In this document: positions 26,843 through 36,317 of the stretch, one piece after another
Position numbering within the stretch: position 1 is the first letter of the stretch
How the letters are laid out: each line of letters begins with the position of its first letter
Assembly (NCBI RefSeq): GCF_022458895.1
Contig: NZ_JAINFL010000012.1
Span: forward strand, 1-64,000
From: Roseihalotalea indica
GTDB taxonomy: Bacteria > Bacteroidota > Bacteroidia > Cytophagales > Cyclobacteriaceae
Length of the DNA: 64,000 bases
Direction: 5' to 3'
Made by a program: the position numbers and the translations under genes
Notes under the pieces: generated by a model
Told to the model about the DNA's origin: nothing
What the model saw: only the letters and a program-made list of their open reading frames with translations
Databases searched by the model: none

Positions 26843-27963
26843 GTGAGAAGAAGCGCATTGCGCATTTTGGTATTAAATATTATCCTTCGCAGGGAGGTTC
26901 CAGCCGGGTGGCCGAGTTGCTGGTGCAGCAGGGCAAAGAGCACCAGGATGTAACGATCTATTGCTACAAAACCCCTGATCTAACGCCAGAGCACTTTCGG
27001 AGCGTGCGCGTCATTCAGATGCCTAGTTTCCCGTTCGGAAATGCCGGAGTATTCTTGTATTACGCTTTATGCTGTTTGCATCTGTGCCTGTTCGGGCAAT
27101 ACGATCTTATTCATGTGCATAAAACCGATTCGGCATTCTTCATTCCCTTCCTACGTTTAAAAGGCCGGGTGCTGGCTACTTCGCAGGAAGCACCCTACCG
27201 GCGGGATAAATGGAGCTTTATTGGTAAACAATACTTTAAGCTGATGGAGCGCCTGTTTGTGTACTCCGGGGCAACGCTCACCGCTGTATCAAAACCCCTC
27301 ACCGAATACTACCAACAACGGTATGGCAAACCCGTAAACTTTGTCCCCAATTTCGTAGAGGTAAACCCCGAATACGATGATGCTGAGGCTGAAGCAATTC
27401 TGAAAGCTCATGGTATAACTAATGATTATCTGCTGTTTTCAGCCCGCCGGATTATGTCTACCAAAGGCTGCCATACCATGCTGAAGGCATTACAAGAGAT
27501 CAAGTATAGCGGCCCGGTTGTTATTGTAGGGCAGGATTCGCACGCACCCGAATACAGTAAGCAACTAAAAGCACTGGCTACCGGACTGAACGTGACGTTT
27601 GTGGGGTACGTGGGCAGCAAACCGGCTTTAATGTCATTGGTTAGAAAAGCGAAATGTTTTGTATTTCCCTCGGAAAATGAAGGCATGTCGCTAATGTTGC
27701 TGGAAGTAGCGAGCACGGGCACACCCATTATTGGCAGCGATATTCCGGAGAACAGCACGGTATTTACTGATGAGGAAGTGCTTTTCTTTAAGGACAAGTC
27801 GGCGGATGATCTGGCCGAAAAATTTCAGTGGGCGGTGCAGCATCCGGCAGAAATGGATCATAAAGCGGGGCTGGCGCAGAAAAAAGTAAAAGAACAATAC
27901 GGCGCTAGAGTAGTAGCCGAGCAGTATTTTCAATTGTATGATTCTTCGGTTGTAAATGCATAA
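26839..27963 (+). CDS. Glycosyltransferase family 4
   Basis: A 374-residue GT4 enzyme with 'YYPSQGGSSRVAELLVQQG' at the N-terminus, 'SARRIMSTKGCHTML' at the start of the C-terminal domain and the E-x7-E motif in 'SENEGMSLMLLEVAST'. It starts inside the end of the preceding gene (ATGA overlap). Its stop region in turn contains an ATG at 27956 that would start the next frame (see the third transferase). It is predicted to add one sugar to the repeat unit of the surface polysaccharide encoded in this locus. Confidence 0.87.
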   Translation: MSEKKRIAHFGIKYYPSQGGSSRVAELLVQQGKEHQDVTIYCYKTPDLTPEHFRSVRVIQMPSFPFGNAGVFLYYALCCLHLCLFGQYDLIHVHKTDSAFFIPFLRLKGRVLATSQEAPYRRDKWSFIGKQYFKLMERLFVYSGATLTAVSKPLTEYYQQRYGKPVNFVPNFVEVNPEYDDAEAEAILKAHGITNDYLLFSARRIMSTKGCHTMLKALQEIKYSGPVVIVGQDSHAPEYSKQLKALATGLNVTFVGYVGSKPALMSLVRKAKCFVFPSENEGMSLMLLEVASTGTPIIGSDIPENSTVFTDEEVLFFKDKSADDLAEKFQWAVQHPAEMDHKAGLAQKKVKEQYGARVVAEQYFQLYDSSVVNA

Positions 27964-28052
27964 GGTTTTTTGTGTACTTTATTGGCTTGTATCCCCTTTT
28001 TACACTAAATTACTAAGATTGTTTCCTTCTAAAGTGAGCTTATTTTCCCAAG

Positions 28053-29090
28053 GTGTACAAGCTTCTGCAGAGTAAAATAGTGACGCACGGTGATGTTGCG
28101 AAAATCCTCACTCAACACTTCAATTTTGTTGAGATAAAACAGCCTCACTACCTGAAAGGGCAAACCAGCCGGAAGCAAAAGCTGATGGCCATGATCTCTG
28201 ATTTCTTCTTTGTTCTCCGAAATGCTAAAAAGATTTCCGGGGCCGAAGTACTGGTGGGGGTAGGTTACGTCGCCATTCCCATCCGGCTACTGATCTGGCT
28301 TAACCTGATTCGCTGCCAGCGTTTTGTGTGGTTAGGGTTTCTTATCCAGAACAAAGGGCTATTCAACTATTATCGCCGGTTTATTCATACCATTCCGGTT
28401 TCCCGGCAAACATTTGTATTGAATGCCGATACCGATATTCCTGTCTATGCAAGAAAACTTCGGTTGCCGCCATCCAGTTTTACCTATTTGCCGGTGGTCG
28501 ATATTCAGGAAGTGGCCGGCTCGCCCGATTTCTCTTCGGCCGAAGCCGATGCCTATTATTTTGCCGGAGGCTATTCTAACCGCGACTACCAACCGTTGAT
28601 TGAGGCATTTCGCAGTATACCGCACCAATTGGTAGTGGTAGGATCGCACGTAAATCCGGAGCTAAATCAACTGAGTGACCTGCCCAGGCATATCACAGTA
28701 AAACAGGATATACCCAAGGCGGAGTTTGAGGCGCTGGTGCGGGGAGCCAAAGCCTGCATCTTGCCTTTAAAAGAGGAAGTTGGCGCTTCCGGGCAGCGGG
28801 TCATGAACAGCTACATGCGCAATGGTAAGCTCATCATCGCCGTAGAAATGCGGATTACCCAACAATATCTGCAAGCAGGAGCCAACGGCTACCTCTACAA
28901 AAATGCCACAACTGACCTACCCACTATCATTCAGGACATAGAAGAAAACCCCGAAAAAGGCGAACGGATGAAACAACGAGCTTACACCTTCTACCAGCAA
29001 AATCTCACCCTTCCCGCCTTACTAAAAAGCATTGAGAAAAATCTTCTGAACAAAGTGCCGCCACAACCTCAGGCAGTTACGAAGGATTAA
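28053..29090 (+). CDS. Glycosyltransferase-like protein, probably with a frameshifted N-terminus
   Basis: The open frame from GTG 28053 gives 345 residues with a GT-B-like C-terminal half ('DAYYFAGGYSNRDYQPLIEAF', 'VVVGSHVN', 'GAKACILPLKEEVGASGQRVMNSYM'). I see no canonical E-x7-E motif. Family starts are usually longer. An ATG at 27956, overlapping the previous stop as expected in this operon, opens a frame of 39 codons ('MHKVFCVLYWLVSPFY') that ends at TAA 28073-28075 or thereabouts. Skipping one base near 28070 would join it to 'SKIVTHGDVAKIL' in the main frame. So either the GTG is used, or one base was gained by mutation or sequencing error. Confidence 0.7.
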   Translation: MYKLLQSKIVTHGDVAKILTQHFNFVEIKQPHYLKGQTSRKQKLMAMISDFFFVLRNAKKISGAEVLVGVGYVAIPIRLLIWLNLIRCQRFVWLGFLIQNKGLFNYYRRFIHTIPVSRQTFVLNADTDIPVYARKLRLPPSSFTYLPVVDIQEVAGSPDFSSAEADAYYFAGGYSNRDYQPLIEAFRSIPHQLVVVGSHVNPELNQLSDLPRHITVKQDIPKAEFEALVRGAKACILPLKEEVGASGQRVMNSYMRNGKLIIAVEMRITQQYLQAGANGYLYKNATTDLPTIIQDIEENPEKGERMKQRAYTFYQQNLTLPALLKSIEKNLLNKVPPQPQAVTKD

Positions 29091-29268
29091 AAATGCCGTT
29101 ACAGCAAAGCCTTTGACTCATTAGACATTATTCTGATTTTCTTTTAAAGGTGCAATAGGATGCGGGCGGCAGGAAATACTCCCGCCCAGCCTCCTGCTGA
29201 CTGCCTCCAGTATCACTTTTAAGGCTCACAATATAAAATGGACTCTTACATCGTTATCGAAACAATCT

Positions 29269-30138
29269 CTATTCATACGAAAAATACTTCAACGCTTCCT
29301 GCGCCTCTTTTTTAAAGATAGCTTTCTCCTGTTCAGATAGTCCGTTTACCTGTAAATGGTTGATATCTGGCTTGATGATTTCGCCAATGGTTTCCTGGCT
29401 AAACCAGTATTTGCGGTTCAGTTCTCCGTAGTGCGTTCTGTGTTTCTGTTTGAGATTAACAGTTTTTTTTACCTTGATCCGTAGTTTGGGAATGGCAGTA
29501 GGAGTTTCCTGAATAAAGCCGAATAGCGTTTCGGCCACCGCAAAAGGTGCCTGAAGAGCATCTTCAAATTTGATGATCTTATAATCCGGATACCTTGCCT
29601 GGTCATTAACCAGTTGATCTACATATCTGGCGTAGAGCTTTCCGGCCTTTTTTGGGGATACACCCCGCCGCTTCCAGCCTTCACAAATGGCATAGCCGTT
29701 GCGCACCAGCCCGATGAAAAAGACCTGGGGAAAACTCTGGTAAAGCAGATCAGAATAATCAATATCCCAGTTATTGGCCGAACAAACGCCTTTGATGCAC
29801 AGGGTAGCGTTATGCACTTCGTCAGGTGAATAAGGAGTGTTCTCTGTTTTGTAACGGTTATCTTCAATAGCCAGGTTTTTTAGCTTATAGCTGGTAAACC
29901 TCCGGTGTACAAAGCGATTGATTAGCGGTGCTAGCGAGGGAATGGGATTAGACACCAACAGGGGCTTTAGGGGAGTAAGAAAGCTTCGTGTTCCTATAAT
30001 CTGATTTACCTCATATACCGGAGAAACCACATTCGGGTGCGACTGCAAAATATTCCAGATAATGTTGGTGCCCCCCCGGGCTAATCCATTAAGGATCACT
30101 GCTTTTTGCTCAAAACTCATTGAACTGAATTGATGCAC
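29269..30138 (-). CDS. Sulfotransferase family protein
   Basis: A 289-residue cytoplasmic protein with the PAPS 5'-phosphosulfate loop at 'NGLARGGTNIIWNIL' (about 17-31) and a 3'-phosphate-binding-like segment 'FFIGLVRNGYAICEGWKRRG'. It resembles the P-loop sulfotransferases that sulfate carbohydrates. It is the most distal gene of the minus-strand polysaccharide operon, 81 nt beyond the second sulfotransferase. It is predicted to transfer sulfate from PAPS to the exopolysaccharide or to its lipid-linked unit. The acceptor is unknown. Confidence 0.78.
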   Translation of the reverse strand: MHQFSSMSFEQKAVILNGLARGGTNIIWNILQSHPNVVSPVYEVNQIIGTRSFLTPLKPLLVSNPIPSLAPLINRFVHRRFTSYKLKNLAIEDNRYKTENTPYSPDEVHNATLCIKGVCSANNWDIDYSDLLYQSFPQVFFIGLVRNGYAICEGWKRRGVSPKKAGKLYARYVDQLVNDQARYPDYKIIKFEDALQAPFAVAETLFGFIQETPTAIPKLRIKVKKTVNLKQKHRTHYGELNRKYWFSQETIGEIIKPDINHLQVNGLSEQEKAIFKKEAQEALKYFSYE

Positions 30139-30219
30139 CCGCTTGCACGGTGCGTTACTGATGAAATTAATAATATTACTCGATAAGTCATTAGATGAAT
30201 CATATCTTCACCCTTCACA

Positions 30220-31155
30220 TTAGTGCCGCTCAAGAAACTGAATAAGCTTTTTCCTTAGCTGTAAATCTTTCCGCAATTGCTGGTATTTAACGCGCCAGGG
30301 CGCCGGCTGCTTGGTTTCCTGTTTCTCTTCCTTCGCAATAAGCGGGGCCGTTTGCCAAGGGTAACCCCACTGCTCACTCAACGTTGCCACCTCCTGCTCA
30401 AATTCTTCCCGTGCCTGCTCCGACCAGTCTGCTACCGTCCGACGACTGTACAGGCGGTTGGGTTTGGACGAAGTAAGCTTTTCAAAGGCGGCGGCTGAGT
30501 GGGTTTGGGGGTACTCCAGAAAGTCGCATACCTCCTGATATTTCTGAAAGTTGAAATCTTCAATTCGTATGGTCATACGGTGAGTATCCGGCAGGCTTGC
30601 AAATTGCTTCTGAATAGCATCATTGATCGTGCGCCAGAACCAGGCCAGTTTCCCCACCTGCGTGTAATGGACCCATCGCTCCGCTTCCTCACCGCGCGGT
30701 ACCAACCGGCTGAAACTGTGGTGCGGTTCTTTCATTCCGGGTTGAAACCCCGCGGCCAGTTGGGGATTTGTACGGTACACGGGTTGATCGTACCAGTGTT
30801 TTTGCAAATAGGAGTTAACAACCTTATGCGGACTGCGGACCAGAAATACAAATTTTGCGTCGAACTGCTCATACAATGGCAGCACGCTTAGCGAAAGGTA
30901 GGCACTTGCTTCAAATGAATGCGTGTATTTTGACAAATCCTGCCGGATGCCTTCTTCTTTCTGGGCCAGAAAACCGGCTGTATCTACCGGAAGCTGGTTC
31001 CACTGGCAGTACCGCTGAAAAGTATCGCTTAGTGGATATCGCTCGTGATGCGATGCCACCCCGTTCTCTTTCTGGAAAAGCTGGTATAAAAACTTGGTTC
31101 CGCAACGTCCGGTGCCAATGGCAAAACTTACCTTCTGGTGGTACGGGTGCTTCAT
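30220..31155 (-). CDS. Sulfotransferase family protein
   Basis: A 311-residue P-loop sulfotransferase. I set the start at ATG 31155 because it overlaps the stop of the upstream gene as ATGA; a longer frame from 31218 would run into that gene. The 5'-PSB loop is 'GTGRCGTKFLYQLF' at 14-27. The 3'-PB motif is 'LVRSPHKVVNSYL', with the expected Arg-x-Pro and the distal Ser-Tyr. It is translationally coupled to the exostosin-like transferase. This is the second sulfotransferase of the locus, and the two may modify different positions of the same polymer. Confidence 0.83.
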   Translation of the reverse strand: MKHPYHQKVSFAIGTGRCGTKFLYQLFQKENGVASHHERYPLSDTFQRYCQWNQLPVDTAGFLAQKEEGIRQDLSKYTHSFEASAYLSLSVLPLYEQFDAKFVFLVRSPHKVVNSYLQKHWYDQPVYRTNPQLAAGFQPGMKEPHHSFSRLVPRGEEAERWVHYTQVGKLAWFWRTINDAIQKQFASLPDTHRMTIRIEDFNFQKYQEVCDFLEYPQTHSAAAFEKLTSSKPNRLYSRRTVADWSEQAREEFEQEVATLSEQWGYPWQTAPLIAKEEKQETKQPAPWRVKYQQLRKDLQLRKKLIQFLERH

Positions 31156-32294
31156 AAGGATGTCTTGATAATGGTCGTAAATCGATCTAATAATGCCTCG
31201 ATGCCGGAGGCGTTCCACAATGAAATATAGCGCTGGTAGGCCTGCTGCGTAATTTGTTGCCGGATGTATTCATCCGCCAGCGTAGCGGTTAATTTTTCTT
31301 CCAGGTCGCTCAGGTCCCAGGCCAGGGGAACATACGTTTGGTTCTTTTCAAATAAATCGGGCCAGGTATCTATATCGTCCATATCGGGCTTGAGTAGGCA
31401 GGTATCCCACAAAAAGCCCTCAAAATCCCGGTAGCAGATTTCGCCCCACCCAAACGGGCTGAGCACGCAGTATGAGCGTTTCATATAGGCAAAGTAAGTT
31501 CTTTCGGATACCCGGCGATCCGTAGGAGTAATGGTAAAATCTTGCTGCATGATGGCTAGTTTTTCCCAGGCATGCTGCCGTTGCGCATTGATCGCGCCTC
31601 GTTGGTCTTTGATCACAAACATGGCGTGCAGGTCAATATCTTTTTTGGTGGTTAACCCTGAATGAGGCGGGAATTCCGGCGTTTTATTCCGAAAATAGAC
31701 ATCCAACCATCGCTCCCAGCGGGGAACAGCCGCCAGAATATTATAGGCAATATTCCACCACAAACCTATCTTGTGAACGTGCTCGGTATACTGAGACAAT
31801 AACGCGTTCGCTTCAAAGGACTCGCGGGGTCGGTTCTGCCAGGTAGCGTAAAAATCAGCGTACTTGCGGTTGAAGTAGTAGGTTTGCTCATAGTCTTCCA
31901 GGTGGCGGTATTTTTGCCGCATCAGGTAACGATCTACATAGGGTAACACCTCAAACTCGGTAGATCCGGCACTGTCGCGCTCGCTAAACCACAGCAGGCG
32001 GTGGCAGCAGAAGCGTAGTTTTTTAAGCATATTAATCCGTTCCGGTTTACTCATCTGGGAAGTAATGCGGGAAAAGACAATGATGACATCGTAGTGCGGC
32101 TGATCCGGAAAAACATGCGTGAACGTCAGCGCAAGTTGGTGTTTTTCTCGTAAGATCCTCTGGTGAGCAATAAGCACTTCTATATTCCTATGCCATAAGT
32201 GGGTGGAATCTAGTAAGGCCACCTTAGGTCGGCTAATGACGCAAACCCGTAGAACATCCTGCTCCGCTTGATGGCTATGCTCCACTGATCTCAC
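31152..32294 (-). CDS. Exostosin-like / GT1-type glycosyltransferase
   Basis: A 380-residue soluble protein. The C-terminal third ('RTYFAYMKRSYCVLSPFGWGEICYRDFEGFLWDTCLLKP') resembles the donor-binding end of exostosin-like and related GT-B transferases, where the 'SPFGWGE' and 'DFEGFLWDT' residues contact the nucleotide sugar. The N-terminal half has no motif I can name. It overlaps the upstream polymerase gene by 20 nt and the downstream sulfotransferase by 4 nt, so it belongs to the same transcript. The sugar it transfers is unknown. Confidence 0.65.
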   Translation of the reverse strand: MRSVEHSHQAEQDVLRVCVISRPKVALLDSTHLWHRNIEVLIAHQRILREKHQLALTFTHVFPDQPHYDVIIVFSRITSQMSKPERINMLKKLRFCCHRLLWFSERDSAGSTEFEVLPYVDRYLMRQKYRHLEDYEQTYYFNRKYADFYATWQNRPRESFEANALLSQYTEHVHKIGLWWNIAYNILAAVPRWERWLDVYFRNKTPEFPPHSGLTTKKDIDLHAMFVIKDQRGAINAQRQHAWEKLAIMQQDFTITPTDRRVSERTYFAYMKRSYCVLSPFGWGEICYRDFEGFLWDTCLLKPDMDDIDTWPDLFEKNQTYVPLAWDLSDLEEKLTATLADEYIRQQITQQAYQRYISLWNASGIEALLDRFTTIIKTSL

Positions 32295-33690
32295 GACGCT
32301 GATGGTAAACAGGATCTGACGCTATGGTTTTCGGTGCTCGCTCTTTCGCATACGGATACGCCATCACCGCGATGAGCAGAGCAAACATGGGCTCGAAATA
32401 CAGGTTCTCATAGGTATAGAAAACCAGTGCCAGAAAGACAAACCCTTCCCGAATCCGATAGTCCATCGAGCGGCTGCTAGTGTCATCCTTTTTAAGGTCA
32501 ATCGGTGTGCAGCGGAGCAGGTACAGCAGAAAGGCCATATGTAGTCCCAGCCCGATTATACCCAGGTCACCCAGGTACATCGCCATCGCTACCCGATTGA
32601 TGTAGTAGTTCGGATAGCGATTGGCCAAACCACCGTTAGCCCCCGGTAGGTTGCTTTCGGCGGTAGCCCCCGGCCCCAGTCCTAATAAGGTGGTGCGAAG
32701 CTTGGTATTTACGTGTTTCCAGCTAAAAGTAATAGCCGCCCCTCGCTTTAAACGCCCGGAGGGGGTGAACTGGGAGCGCTCACTACTTCCGGCAAAGTTA
32801 TAGCGGATAAAGAACGCGGGATCAGTGAGTAGAGAGGTATAAGAGCTTTGCTCATTGCTGGCAAACTCCTGGTTGTACACAAAGGTGAACGTGATGAAGG
32901 CCATACCCACAGCCACACCGGCCACCATAATCTTGCGCATATGCCGGAATACCAACTGGCGCTCCGAACGGAAAATAACAAACCCAAAGATCACAAACAG
33001 CATGATCAGTCCGGCTTTGTTGGCCCCAATGGCCACTGAACCCAGCAAGAGAAGTAATGTAATCTCAGAAGATAGCTGAGGAATAATTCGCTGACCTCTC
33101 AGCCAGAATACCATCGTAATGAGCACACAAATACACTGGAAAAACAGATAAAACCCATCGATAGGCAACAAGCCGGAAACCATATCGCCCGATTCAATGT
33201 GTAACAGGCTAACAAATACCACCCGCTGAAACAGCGCAATCGGGAAGTGAATGACTCCAATCCAGACCAGCAATCGGTAAATATCTTCCTTGGTATAGGT
33301 GCCATACACATTTTTGAGCAGCACCAGAAAAGAGAAAATCATAATATATCCGCGCTGGGCCACCAGCATAGCCAGCCCGGAGCTGTGGTTCATCAGCAAT
33401 GAAATACCCGAAACCCCTAAGATCAACGCATAAATAACCACCAGTCCCTTCGGAATTTGTAGGGCATACCGGTACTTTAACAGAGCCGTAACCACCGCCA
33501 GCGCGGCAATCGCGAGAAACGGAAGCCAGCGGATGGCACTGGGTACGGTGAAGAAAAAGCGGTCAATATAGTCTAGTGGGGTAAACACGCAGACGAAGGC
33601 GGCAAAGAAGATAAAATCTTTACGCTGGATCAGGAGCAATCCGGCCAGGATAACGGTGATGAACGCTAGAATCAGTAACCACGGAGTCAT
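32275..33690 (-). CDS. O-antigen ligase/polymerase-like membrane protein (Wzy-type)
   Basis: A 471-residue protein with about 10-12 hydrophobic helices and one large loop between about 285 and 365 ('LLTDPAFFIRYNFAGSS', 'LLGLGPGATAESNLPGA'), a topology typical of Wzy polymerases and WaaL ligases. The 'GPGATAESN' type loop is often seen in O-antigen ligase-like proteins. Its place next to a flippase, a chain-length kinase and an initiating transferase argues for Wzy, polymerising repeat units in the periplasm. Its start overlaps the stop of the GT4 gene by 4 nt. Confidence 0.75.
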   Translation of the reverse strand: MTPWLLILAFITVILAGLLLIQRKDFIFFAAFVCVFTPLDYIDRFFFTVPSAIRWLPFLAIAALAVVTALLKYRYALQIPKGLVVIYALILGVSGISLLMNHSSGLAMLVAQRGYIMIFSFLVLLKNVYGTYTKEDIYRLLVWIGVIHFPIALFQRVVFVSLLHIESGDMVSGLLPIDGFYLFFQCICVLITMVFWLRGQRIIPQLSSEITLLLLLGSVAIGANKAGLIMLFVIFGFVIFRSERQLVFRHMRKIMVAGVAVGMAFITFTFVYNQEFASNEQSSYTSLLTDPAFFIRYNFAGSSERSQFTPSGRLKRGAAITFSWKHVNTKLRTTLLGLGPGATAESNLPGANGGLANRYPNYYINRVAMAMYLGDLGIIGLGLHMAFLLYLLRCTPIDLKKDDTSSRSMDYRIREGFVFLALVFYTYENLYFEPMFALLIAVMAYPYAKERAPKTIASDPVYHQRREISGA

Positions 33691-34826
33691 AAGGCAGGGG
33701 TGGTTTGGTGATGCAAAGTATCAAATAATTGGCCTAATTGCTCGGCTCGTTTTTCCCAGGTATAATGCTGATGAAAATCGCGATGAGCCTGTTGGCTTAG
33801 TTGCTCCCGCAGTTTTTCATCTTCCAGTAAACTCCGAATAGCTTGTACCCAAGCTGCGATATCATCAGGATTGATAAGCAGCGCGTTCTGTTTGTGGTGT
33901 AATACTTCCCGAAGCACCGGCAGATCGCTGGCAACAATGGGTTTACTCGCCGCCATGTATTCAAACAGCTTGAGCGGCGACATCCAGCGGGCAATATCAA
34001 TTTTTTTGTGCCCTACTTTTACCTGCGGTTGATACGGTGCCAGCACCACATCAAAGCTCGCCAGATAACCGGCAATTTTCTGTGGGTCCTGATGTCCGTG
34101 AAAATATACGTGCGGTGGGCATTGTTGACTCCAATAAGCGACCTGCTCATCAGTGCCGCCTACAATATGAAATTCGCATTCGGGTAGATCAGCTGCAATC
34201 TTTGCGATAAGCTCCATTCCTTTTCCTGGTTGCAGGCTGCCGGTGTAGCCCACTCGCGGAATATCGAGTGCAGGTAAAACAGAGGAAATTGTTTTGGATG
34301 GAGATGCTGCATCGTGCGCCACGTAAACCTTTCCGGCCACCAGCTTCCCGAAGCGACGCTCGTATTCTTGCTTCAATGCTTCTGAGATCACGACCAACCC
34401 TTTAAAATAGGGGCTACGAAAGATGGTTTGTTGCAGATAATTTTCCAGCCGGTCGGAAGGTGGTTGGTGTATTTCCAGGTAGATTGGTTCGCGGATCAGT
34501 TGGGTTTTGGCGATCAGTGCCAGCGAGAAGAAATCCCGGCCGTACAAAATACCTTTCCAGCCATTGCGTTTGATCGACCAGATGACCCGCAGGGCATACA
34601 AAAAGCGGGAGATGACCTTGATCCTGGGCATACGGATGGGCACCAGTTGAACAGGCGTGTTGGGTAAACCGTAGTATGCGCCAATATCTTCTTTCCGGAC
34701 GGTACGCAGGCAGAATAGCGTGACGGACCAGCCTTGTTTTGCAAAGGCGTCGCACATGTGCATTACCTGAATGCTGTTAGCAAAACGGGAAGGTATTTTG
34801 GAATAGCTTAGGTAAAGTAATCGCAT
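33687..34826 (-). CDS. Glycosyltransferase family 4
   Basis: A 379-residue GT-B enzyme. It has an N-terminal 'YLSYSKIPSRFANSIQVMHMCDAF' acceptor region and a C-terminal domain with 'VGYTGSLQPGKGMELI', 'HGHQDPQKIAGYLASFDVVLAPY' and 'PLKLFEYMAASKPIVASDLPVLREVL'. The Glu residues of the last segment correspond to the GT4 E-x7-E region. It is part of the minus-strand polysaccharide operon, 27 nt after the flippase gene, and overlaps the polymerase gene by 4 nt. Confidence 0.87.
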   Translation of the reverse strand: MRLLYLSYSKIPSRFANSIQVMHMCDAFAKQGWSVTLFCLRTVRKEDIGAYYGLPNTPVQLVPIRMPRIKVISRFLYALRVIWSIKRNGWKGILYGRDFFSLALIAKTQLIREPIYLEIHQPPSDRLENYLQQTIFRSPYFKGLVVISEALKQEYERRFGKLVAGKVYVAHDAASPSKTISSVLPALDIPRVGYTGSLQPGKGMELIAKIAADLPECEFHIVGGTDEQVAYWSQQCPPHVYFHGHQDPQKIAGYLASFDVVLAPYQPQVKVGHKKIDIARWMSPLKLFEYMAASKPIVASDLPVLREVLHHKQNALLINPDDIAAWVQAIRSLLEDEKLREQLSQQAHRDFHQHYTWEKRAEQLGQLFDTLHHQTTPAL

Positions 34827-34853
34827 ACATCAATTCTCTCAGGGCTTACTACG

Positions 34854-36302
34854 TTATGCCAGTTTCTGAAACTTTCGTACCTGCTGTTGAATATCTATCA
34901 ATAACTCTTTTTTCAGGAGCAAGATCAGCCCAAAATAAACGGCCGTAGACAGCATGCCGTTAATACCCAGCCACCAGATAGTTTCTCCACCGAATACATA
35001 ATGACATAGCCACATAATACCAGTTGCCAACAGGGTAAAGGTACTAATGTGCCCCCAGAATGCCCACGACAGTTCCAGGCGGTACCGCATCTGTACCATG
35101 GTAATCATGACCGCGTAGCTGACGAAGGTCGCGACGGCCGCTCCCAGCAAACCCAACGACGGAATCAGAGCGGTATTCAGAATGGCATTTAACACCAGGC
35201 CGACGGTCTGGTAGCGTAGCTCGTCCAGGGTGTGCTGCCGTAAGTAGATCAGGAGATTGTAAAAGCGTTTGCTGGCATAAGCGGTAATGCCCAACCCGAT
35301 GAACAGCACAATCCACGGTAGCGGTAAGTCTTGTGGGTCTTCCTGAATAACCAGTGCAAAAATATCGTGAATGTTGATGGTCAGGAAGGTGATCAATGCA
35401 ATACTCAGAATCATAAACAGCAACAGCGCCTGCTGAATAACTTGCCGGGATTCCCGCTCGTGCCCCCGATCCCAGGCACCGGAAAGGTAGCTCATGAGTT
35501 GCTTCTTAATCGGCACGGTAATAAAGTCGCTGACCGAGCAGATTTTATACACTACATTGTAAATGCCCAGGCTTTCCACACCCAGAAAAAACCCGATGAA
35601 GTAACGATCTACCTTGTCTAGTAAGCCCCCTTCAATTGAGCTGAGCGAGAGGGCATAGGTGTACTTTACATATTGCTTGCAGAGATTCCACGAAAAGCGG
35701 GCCAGAGGTAGTCGGTATAGAATTACTCCGATAATAGACAAAGCCACGGCCATGTCCAGGGCCAGATAGGCCAGCATGCCGTAATACACATCACGGTACA
35801 GGAGAATAGCGCCAATGAAGCCCAGGTAGGGTAGCAGATCGTAGCAAAAGGTGAGCAGCGTATAGGTTTTAAAGCGCTTTTCGGCCAGCAGAAATTTACT
35901 GCCATTGGCATACAGCACTCCACTCAACAGTAACGGTGAGGATACCATCAAGGCCTCCTGATACTGATCTTCAAAAAACCAGCGACTCAGCCAACCGGCA
36001 CTGCCCAGCAAAAACAGGGAACCTAGAACCCCAAGTAATACAGTAGGATACAGTACTGAGCTAAAATGCAACGCTCGGGTTGCCCGATCATTCTCGGCCG
36101 GAATAAATCGTTGAAAGCCGCTGCCCAGCTCCAGAGAAAACACCGCCTTGAGCAGCAGAGTAGTGATGATGATTTGCGTGTACGCACCGTATCCATCCAG
36201 CCCAATACAGGCAACAATGATAGGAATGAAAAGAAAGCCCTTTACCCGGTTTACCAACCCGCCTACCGTAATAAACACACTATCTGAAACAAACTTCTTC
36301 AT
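34854..36302 (-). CDS. Polysaccharide flippase (Wzx-like, MOP superfamily)
   Basis: A 482-residue integral membrane protein with about 12-14 helices, starting 'SVFITVGGLVNRVKGFLFIPIIV', which is characteristic of the polysaccharide biosynthesis/RfbX family. 'DKVDRYFIGFFLGVESLGIYNVVYKI' at about 235-260 is the usual central family motif. It is predicted to flip the undecaprenyl-linked repeat unit to the periplasmic side for polymerisation. It lies between the Wzc-like kinase (15 nt upstream) and a GT4 gene. Confidence 0.86.
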   Translation of the reverse strand: MKKFVSDSVFITVGGLVNRVKGFLFIPIIVACIGLDGYGAYTQIIITTLLLKAVFSLELGSGFQRFIPAENDRATRALHFSSVLYPTVLLGVLGSLFLLGSAGWLSRWFFEDQYQEALMVSSPLLLSGVLYANGSKFLLAEKRFKTYTLLTFCYDLLPYLGFIGAILLYRDVYYGMLAYLALDMAVALSIIGVILYRLPLARFSWNLCKQYVKYTYALSLSSIEGGLLDKVDRYFIGFFLGVESLGIYNVVYKICSVSDFITVPIKKQLMSYLSGAWDRGHERESRQVIQQALLLFMILSIALITFLTINIHDIFALVIQEDPQDLPLPWIVLFIGLGITAYASKRFYNLLIYLRQHTLDELRYQTVGLVLNAILNTALIPSLGLLGAAVATFVSYAVMITMVQMRYRLELSWAFWGHISTFTLLATGIMWLCHYVFGGETIWWLGINGMLSTAVYFGLILLLKKELLIDIQQQVRKFQKLA

Positions 36303-36317
36303 CGGCTCACCGCAAAA

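Noticed and set aside
29164..29187. GC-rich hairpin GGGCGG/CCGCCC between convergent glycosyltransferase and sulfotransferase genes
   Set aside because: Only a 6-bp stem with no T-tract on either side, so I do not call it a terminator.
31156..31218. Upstream start for the second sulfotransferase
   Set aside because: It would overlap the neighbouring transferase by 67 nt; the ATGA overlap at 31152-31155 fits the other starts of the operon.
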